16,314 nt of DNA, taken from positions 1 through 16,314 of the forward strand of contig CAMMST010000055.1 of the NCBI GenBank assembly GCA_946499615.1, in the 5' to 3' direction. The stretch's first letter is position 1, and each line of letters opens with the position of its first letter. A program made the translations under genes and the position numbers. Below, piece by piece: positions 11,923 to 16,314 of this stretch. Source of the DNA: Enterococcus_E cecorum_B. Lineage in GTDB: Bacteria > Bacillota > Bacilli > Lactobacillales > Enterococcaceae. The notes under the pieces are model-generated. The model was given only the letters and a program-made list of their open reading frames with translations. It searched no databases and was not told the DNA's origin.

Positions 11923-13003
11923 TTTTCTGTTTCTCCTTCCATGCTTCCATCATTTCGATAAATTCATCAAATAAATATAAGGCATCATGCGGACCAGGTG
12001 CAGCATCTGGGTGGAATTGCACACTAAAAGCTGGATAGTGGCGATGACGAACCCCTTCAATCGTCCCATCATTGATTTCTACATGCGTCACGATTAATTT
12101 TTCAGGATCAATCGTGTTCGCATCCACTGCATAGCCATGATTTTGTGAGGTAAAGTCGACACGGCCAGTTGCGATTTCTCTTACCGGATGATTTAAACCG
12201 CGGTGACCAAATTTCATTTTAAATGTATCCGCACCATTTGCTAGTGAAAATAGTTGATGACCTAAACAAATACCAAAAATCGGCACTTTACCTTGAATTC
12301 CTTGAATCATCTCAATGGCTTCCGGCACACTCTTAGGATCGCCTGGCCCATTTGTCAGCATGACACCATCTGGAGACAATTCTAGAATTTCTTGGGCAGT
12401 CGTATTATAAGGTAAAACCGTTAAATTACATTGACGTTTCGAAAACTCGCGCATGATACTGTGTTTCAAACCAAAATCAATTACGACGACATTCAAACCA
12501 GTACCAGGACTTGGATAAGGCTTAGCAGTAGATACTTGGGCGACTTGATTAGTTGGAAGCACGGCTGCTTTTAATTGGTCATAAGCATGATTGAAATCAT
12601 CGGCTGCATCAACAATACTTGCTTTCATCGTTCCATGTTGACGAATTTTACGCGTCAATGCACGGGTATCAATCCCTGAAATACCTGGAATCCCTTTACG
12701 CTTTAAGAATTCATCTAAAGTCATTTGATTACGCCAATTGCTTCCACGTCTAGCATGTTCTTTTACTACAACCCCTTTACAAGTAGGTGCAATTGATTCA
12801 TAGTCATCACGATTAACCCCGTAATTTCCCACCATTGGATAGGTGAAAGTAATAATTTGACCATTAAAACTTTGATCAGTGATGGTTTCTTGATAACCGG
12901 TCATACTTGTAGTAAAAACCAACTCACCAACCACACTATTTGTCGCGCCAAAGCCTTCACCAACAAAATGCGTCCCATCTTCTAAAATTAACCAACGTTT
13001 CAT
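11915..13003 (-). CDS. carA: Carbamoyl-phosphate synthase small (glutaminase) subunit
   Basis: A 362-residue class I glutamine amidotransferase that hydrolyses glutamine and channels ammonia to CarB. The N-terminal CPSase small-subunit domain (about 1-150) is followed by the amidotransferase domain with nucleophile Cys246 in GICLGHQ, LTNGPGDP (217-224) and His331. The third triad position, usually Glu in HPEA, is Asp333 here (FHPDAAPGPHD), a variant I recall from other Lactobacillales, so activity is expected. It starts on the last base of the pyrC stop (TAATG) with AAAGGAGG upstream. Also known as pyrAA. Confidence 0.97.
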   Translation of the reverse strand: MKRWLILEDGTHFVGEGFGATNSVVGELVFTTSMTGYQETITDQSFNGQIITFTYPMVGNYGVNRDDYESIAPTCKGVVVKEHARRGSNWRNQMTLDEFLKRKGIPGISGIDTRALTRKIRQHGTMKASIVDAADDFNHAYDQLKAAVLPTNQVAQVSTAKPYPSPGTGLNVVVIDFGLKHSIMREFSKRQCNLTVLPYNTTAQEILELSPDGVMLTNGPGDPKSVPEAIEMIQGIQGKVPIFGICLGHQLFSLANGADTFKMKFGHRGLNHPVREIATGRVDFTSQNHGYAVDANTIDPEKLIVTHVEINDGTIEGVRHRHYPAFSVQFHPDAAPGPHDALYLFDEFIEMMEAWKEKQKNA

Positions 13004-14289
13004 TAGTTATTTGCCTCCTTTTGATAGACAATTTGACCATCCACCATTGTTAGATAGGTATCACCAAATAATTGCCAACCTGTAAACGGCGTATTATCCG
13101 CTTTTGATTTAAAATTAGCGGCATCAACTACATATTCATGATCAATATCAAACACTGCAATGTCCGCTTGACTACCAACAGCTAATTGACCCGCTTGTAA
13201 ATTGAATATTTCCGCCGGCTTAATCGCCATCCAATTCATGACTTGTTCTAAAGTAAAAATACCCGTCTTAACAAATTTTGTATAGATTAACTGGAAGGCA
13301 TATTCCGAACCAACAATGCCAAATGGTGCTTTTAGGAAAGATTGACATTTTTCATCATGACCATGTGGCGCGTGGTCGGTTGAAATACAATCAATCGTGC
13401 CATCTAAAAGACCTTCAATAAGTGCTTGCTGATCTTCACTCGCTCTTAATGGCGGATTCATCTTCCAAAAACCATGATCTTCAGGAATATCCATATCGTT
13501 TAATAGCAAATGGTGCGGACAAACTTCACAAGTCACATGAACCCCAGCTTTTTTAGCATCGCGAATAATGCGTACACTTTCTTTCGTTGAGACATGACAA
13601 ACATGATAATGCACGCCAGTTTCTTCGGCTAAAATTAAATCTCGAGCAATTTGAGAACTTTCTGTCGCACTTAAAATTCCTGGTAAGCCTAATTCTTCTG
13701 CTCGTTTGCCGGCATGCATCACGCCACCGAATAAAAGTGATTCGTCTTCGGTGTGAGCCACGATGGCCATATTATTTTTAGAGGCTTCTTTCATGGCCAA
13801 GTACATAGTTCCTGCTGTTTGGACACCAACACCATCATTCGTAAAAGCAAAGGCCCCAGCAGCTTTTAAACCAACTTGATCCGTTAACACTTCACTTCTT
13901 AATTTTTCTGTAATAGAAGCATATTGATACACTTTCACACAAGCATCACGATCAATTATTTCCTGAACTTTTTGAAAATTCTCTACACTATCTGGAACGG
14001 GATCAAGATTTGGCATCGCACATACACTTGTAAAACCGCCTCTTGCTGCTGCTTGACTTCCTGTTAAAATCGTTTCTTTATACGTAAAACCAGGCTCTCT
14101 AAAATGAACATGCACATCAACCAAACCTGGCATAACTAATTTTCCTTTTAAATCAATCACCTGATCAAAGTCGTTTTCTGCAAAATCAAGCCCGATTGCG
14201 AAAACTTTTTGATCCTCAATCCAAATATCTACTTGATTGCAGATATTTTCTTTTGTAACCATTCGCCCGTTTTTTAATAAAGTTTTCAT
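13003..14289 (-). CDS. pyrC: Dihydroorotase, class I
   Basis: A 428-residue zinc amidohydrolase cyclising carbamoyl-aspartate to dihydroorotate, step three. Metal ligands are seen in DVHVHFREPG (His60, His62), a further His in CHVSTKES, and the catalytic Asp in STDHAPH. AMPNLDP and CEVCPHHLLL are also family signatures. Length is typical of the Bacillus type. The ATG follows GGAG with short spacing, and the gene lies 11 bases after pyrB. Its stop shares one base with the carA start. Confidence 0.97.
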   Translation of the reverse strand: MKTLLKNGRMVTKENICNQVDIWIEDQKVFAIGLDFAENDFDQVIDLKGKLVMPGLVDVHVHFREPGFTYKETILTGSQAAARGGFTSVCAMPNLDPVPDSVENFQKVQEIIDRDACVKVYQYASITEKLRSEVLTDQVGLKAAGAFAFTNDGVGVQTAGTMYLAMKEASKNNMAIVAHTEDESLLFGGVMHAGKRAEELGLPGILSATESSQIARDLILAEETGVHYHVCHVSTKESVRIIRDAKKAGVHVTCEVCPHHLLLNDMDIPEDHGFWKMNPPLRASEDQQALIEGLLDGTIDCISTDHAPHGHDEKCQSFLKAPFGIVGSEYAFQLIYTKFVKTGIFTLEQVMNWMAIKPAEIFNLQAGQLAVGSQADIAVFDIDHEYVVDAANFKSKADNTPFTGWQLFGDTYLTMVDGQIVYQKEANN

Positions 14290-14300
14290 ATACTTACTCC

Positions 14301-15227
14301 CTATGCCTTTCCATTTAATATTGCTTCTAGAATTGCCATGCGAATATATACACCATTAGTCATCTGTTGCACAATTCTTGATTGCAATCCTTCTACCAGG
14401 CTATCTGCTAATTCTACATCGCGATTCACCGGTGCTGGATGCATAATAATCGCATGAGGTAACATTTTCTTCGCACGTTCAACTGTTAATCCATAAGTTT
14501 TGTGATATTGCTCTTTAGAAAATTGCTGATTGCCCACGTGACGCTCATGTTGTACCCGTAGCATCATCATCACGTCTACTTTATCGACTAATTCATCAAT
14601 AGCAAGATACTTTCCATATACTTCAAAGGATTCATCGTACCATTCAAGCGGACCAGAGAAGTAAACTTGTGCCCCTAATCGTTTTAGCATCTGCATATTT
14701 GATTTTGCGACACGTGAATGGGTTAAATCACCGACTATTGCTACTTTCAAACCTTCGAAGTAGCCGAATTCTTGATAAATCGTCATTAAATCTAATAGGC
14801 ATTGTGTAGGATGTTGTCCACTACCATCCCCACCATTAATCACACTACATTGGATAGTCTTACTTTCTACCAATTCATTATAATAATGTTCCGCACTATG
14901 ACGAATGACCACTGCATCAACCCCGATAGCCGACATAGTCAAAACAGTGTCATATAATGTTTCGCCTTTTTGGACTGATGAAGTAGAAGCATCAAATTCA
15001 ATCACTTCTAAACCTAATTTTTTCTCGGCCACTTCAAAACTTTTATGGGTTCGTGTGCTATTTTCAAAAAATAAATTGGCCACAAAATATTTTTCTTTAG
15101 GTAATACACACTTGGCACCTGCGTTAAATTCACTTGCACGTTTAATTAATCCTAAAACTTCTGCTTCACTTAAACTTTCAACTGTTAATAAGTGCTTTAA
15201 ACTGATTGCCTGTGATTGAATGATCAT
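14301..15227 (-). CDS. pyrB: Aspartate carbamoyltransferase catalytic subunit
   Basis: A 308-residue enzyme joining carbamoyl phosphate and aspartate to carbamoyl-aspartate, step two. The carbamoyl-phosphate loop FFENSTRTHKSFE (about 53-65), the mobile-loop sequence STSSVQKGETLYDT, HPTQCLLD and HPAPVNRDVE are all present. There is no pyrI-like regulatory subunit in the window, as expected for Gram-positive bacteria whose enzyme is an unregulated trimer. AAGGAG lies 7 bases before the ATG. Only 19 bases separate it from pyrR, leaving no room for pyrP or a second attenuator. Confidence 0.98.
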   Translation of the reverse strand: MIIQSQAISLKHLLTVESLSEAEVLGLIKRASEFNAGAKCVLPKEKYFVANLFFENSTRTHKSFEVAEKKLGLEVIEFDASTSSVQKGETLYDTVLTMSAIGVDAVVIRHSAEHYYNELVESKTIQCSVINGGDGSGQHPTQCLLDLMTIYQEFGYFEGLKVAIVGDLTHSRVAKSNMQMLKRLGAQVYFSGPLEWYDESFEVYGKYLAIDELVDKVDVMMMLRVQHERHVGNQQFSKEQYHKTYGLTVERAKKMLPHAIIMHPAPVNRDVELADSLVEGLQSRIVQQMTNGVYIRMAILEAILNGKA

Positions 15228-15246
15228 TTGCCTACTCCTTCATCAT

Positions 15247-15771
15247 TTATTTATTGATTAAGATTCTATCTTGCTTATCAATTTCTTCCATTTCAACAAT
15301 AATTTCTTCGTCTGATGAAGTTGGAATGTTTTTTCCGACATAATCTGCACGAATTGGCAATTCACGATGTCCTCTGTCTACCAACACAGCTAAACCAATG
15401 CGATTTGGGCGACCATAGTCCATTACCGCATCCAAAGCAGCCCGAATCGTACGGCCAGTATATAAAACATCATCTACTAAAATGACTTCTTTACCTTCAA
15501 GTGATACCGGCATCACTGATTCTTGCTTTTCAGATGAATGTTTCTTTTGATCATCGCGATAGGAAGTAATATCTAATTCACCAACTGGGACTTCAATTTC
15601 TTCAATTTGTTTTAAACGTTGGGCAATGCGTTGAGCAATATAGACTCCTCTTGTTTTAATTCCAACTAATACCAAATCTTCCAATCCTCGATTACGTTCA
15701 ATCATCTCATAGGTCATTCGCGTAATTGCTCGCTTCATAGTAACTGAATCAATGACTTCTTTTGCTGACAT
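15247..15771 (-). CDS. pyrR: PyrR, RNA-binding regulator of the pyr operon (with UPRTase fold)
   Basis: A 174-residue phosphoribosyltransferase-fold protein that binds a conserved hairpin in pyr leader RNA when UMP or UTP is high, so that transcription ends before the structural genes. Some homologues also have uracil phosphoribosyltransferase activity. The PRPP-loop signature VILVDDVLYTGRTIRAALDA is clear, as is RPNRIGLAVLVDRGHRELPIRADYVGKNIPTS. The ATG at 15771 (MSAKEVIDSVTMKRA) is chosen because GGAGGG lies 6 bases upstream. A longer frame from 15795 adds eight residues covering that site and is unlikely. It is the first gene of the operon and controls it through the leader just upstream. 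Confidence 0.97.
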   Translation of the reverse strand: MSAKEVIDSVTMKRAITRMTYEMIERNRGLEDLVLVGIKTRGVYIAQRIAQRLKQIEEIEVPVGELDITSYRDDQKKHSSEKQESVMPVSLEGKEVILVDDVLYTGRTIRAALDAVMDYGRPNRIGLAVLVDRGHRELPIRADYVGKNIPTSSDEEIIVEMEEIDKQDRILINK

Positions 15772-15821
15772 AAATATCCCTCCAAAATGTCTCATCCTTT
15801 ATTTTTGCCTTCCGTTAACAA

Positions 15822-15853
15822 CAAAAAAACTCCCACCTGCGCGAGGTCGGAGT
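15822..15853 (-). terminator. Attenuator terminator before pyrR
   Basis: Stem ACTCCGACCT (15853-15844) with AGGTGGGAGT (15838-15829), one internal mismatch, loop of 5, followed on the - strand by seven T (15828-15822). It ends about 50 bases before the pyrR start. Confidence 0.92.
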
Positions 15854-15936
15854 GAAGTTCACAAAATTATCTATAACAAAGGCGCCAATATTCAAAAATG
15901 GATAGAATATTAGCTAGATATTTATTTTGATTGCTT

Positions 15937-15968
15937 CCTTCTTAGCCTCACGGGACTAAACTTAAAGG
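15937..15968 (-). promoter_or_regulatory. PyrR-binding RNA hairpin
   Basis: The - strand shows TAGTCCCGTGAGGCTAAG within CCTT...AAGG arms. This matches the described PyrR-binding loop consensus AGUCC-(A/C)-(G)-GAGGCU closed by an AAGG-containing stem. Confidence 0.9.
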
Positions 15969-15990
15969 ACTAATATTTCTTGTTACAATC

Positions 15991-16019
15991 AATATACGCG
16001 CAATTACGATTAAAAGCAA
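15991..16019 (-). promoter_or_regulatory. Promoter of the pyr operon
   Basis: On the - strand TTGCTT (16019-16014), 17 bases, TATATT (15996-15991). Transcription would start near 15984, just before the antiterminator and PyrR-binding elements. The region 16020-16098 upstream is AT-rich and shows no gene. Confidence 0.7.
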
Positions 16020-16098
16020 TCTATTTTCGTGAAAATTTACATATATTTTCAAGTAAAACAGTTTATCTTAAAAATATATTTCAAAACTACTAATAAAA

Positions 16099-16124
16099 TA
16101 AAAAAGCACCCAAATCTTGAGTGC
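16099..16124 (-). terminator. Terminator of the rluD-family gene
   Basis: GCACTCAA (16124-16117), loop of 3, TTGGGTGC (16113-16106) with one G.U pair, then a T-tract on the - strand (T6 region 16105-16099). It lies 7 bases after the stop and separates the upstream gene from the pyr promoter. Confidence 0.87.
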
Positions 16125-16131
16125 CTTTGAT

Positions 16132-16314
16132 TTATACATCTTCTTTTCGCAGTTTTTCTAAAGTTGATGAAAAAATTTCTGGAAGTGGACAAGTAAATTC
16201 TAGCCACTGTCCGGTTGTTGGATGTTCAAAACCTAAATCACGCGCATGTAAAAACTGGCCTTTCCCTTTCAGTGTTTTTTTAGGCCCATATACCGGATCA
16301 CCAGCTAATGGATA
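16132..16314 (-). CDS. RluD-family 23S rRNA pseudouridine synthase, C-terminal 60 residues
   Basis: Only the 3' end is in the window: YPLAGDPVYGPKKTLKGKGQFLHARDLGFEHPTTGQWLEFTCPLPEIFSSTLEKLRKEDV. The order of (H/Y)PLxGDPxYG, GQxLHAxxLGFxHPxTG and LEFxxPLP is the characteristic C-terminus of the RluA/RluD family, which isomerises specific uridines in 23S rRNA. The catalytic Asp region and any S4 domain lie outside the window, so RluD versus another RluA-type paralogue cannot be settled. An rluD-type gene directly upstream of pyrR is common in Gram-positive bacteria. Confidence 0.9.
   Translation of the reverse strand, partial: YPLAGDPVYGPKKTLKGKGQFLHARDLGFEHPTTGQWLEFTCPLPEIFSSTLEKLRKEDV

Larger units (their letters stand above)
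15772..15984 (-). promoter_or_regulatory. PyrR-dependent attenuator leader of the pyr operon
   Basis: About 210 bases of leader hold the three expected elements in - strand order. First is a PyrR-binding hairpin (15968-15937), framed by TTGATTG/CAATCAA pairing that forms the anti-antiterminator. Then comes an antiterminator in which AATATTAG (15977-15970) can pair with CTAATATT (15913-15906). Last is the intrinsic terminator (15853-15822). With PyrR plus UMP bound the terminator forms; otherwise the antiterminator lets transcription reach pyrR. Confidence 0.88.

Overview
The window looks like chromosome from a low-GC Lactobacillales bacterium, most likely in or near the Enterococcaceae (Enterococcus, Vagococcus or Melissococcus type). 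The reasons are the AT-rich DNA, strong AGGAGG-type ribosome sites, a complete PyrR-regulated pyrimidine operon with class 1B dihydroorotate dehydrogenase (pyrK-pyrD), and the best protein resemblances I recognise. No species is claimed.

Layout. (1) 1-1912: tail of an unidentified upstream gene, then rqcH (fibronectin-binding protein A/NFACT family) on the + strand, closed by a strong bidirectional terminator. (2) 1914-2697: a cytoplasmic alpha-carbonic anhydrase on the - strand, and upstream of it a hairpin terminator that probably once ended the pyr operon. (3) 2698-5612: a decayed temperate-phage or integrative-element remnant bounded by a perfect 13-bp direct repeat (2698-2710 and 5600-5612), the right copy starting exactly at the pyrE stop codon. 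It keeps a lysogeny module: a truncated ORF6N-type antirepressor and a small XRE/Cro-like gene leftwards; an ImmR/CI-like repressor, an ImmA-like metallopeptidase with an in-frame stop, an intact DUF5067-like lipoprotein and a doubly broken tyrosine integrase rightwards. (4) 5610-16124: the de novo pyrimidine operon on the - strand, transcribed in the order pyrR-pyrB-pyrC-carA-carB-pyrK-pyrD-pyrF-pyrE, preceded by a promoter and a PyrR attenuator. (5) 16132-16314: the 3' end of an rluD-family pseudouridine synthase gene on the - strand.

How it works together. The nine operon genes encode all six steps from bicarbonate/glutamine/ATP to UMP plus the regulator PyrR. High UMP/UTP lets PyrR bind the leader RNA and favours the terminator before pyrR. 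The uracil permease gene pyrP, often second in such operons, is absent. With the phage remnant removed in thought, the carbonic anhydrase gene lies about 80 bp beyond pyrE in the same direction. That is a suggestive link, because carbamoyl-phosphate synthetase uses bicarbonate.

The least ordinary part is the remnant. Its immunity region has two nearly identical promoters pointing at each other, each with the same operator in the same phase, inside a large imperfect inverted repeat. A LexA-like box lies before the integrase, and a pair of mutually exclusive hairpins separates lipoprotein and integrase. With immA and int broken, the element is probably immobile and locked in the repressed state, while its lipoprotein is still intact.
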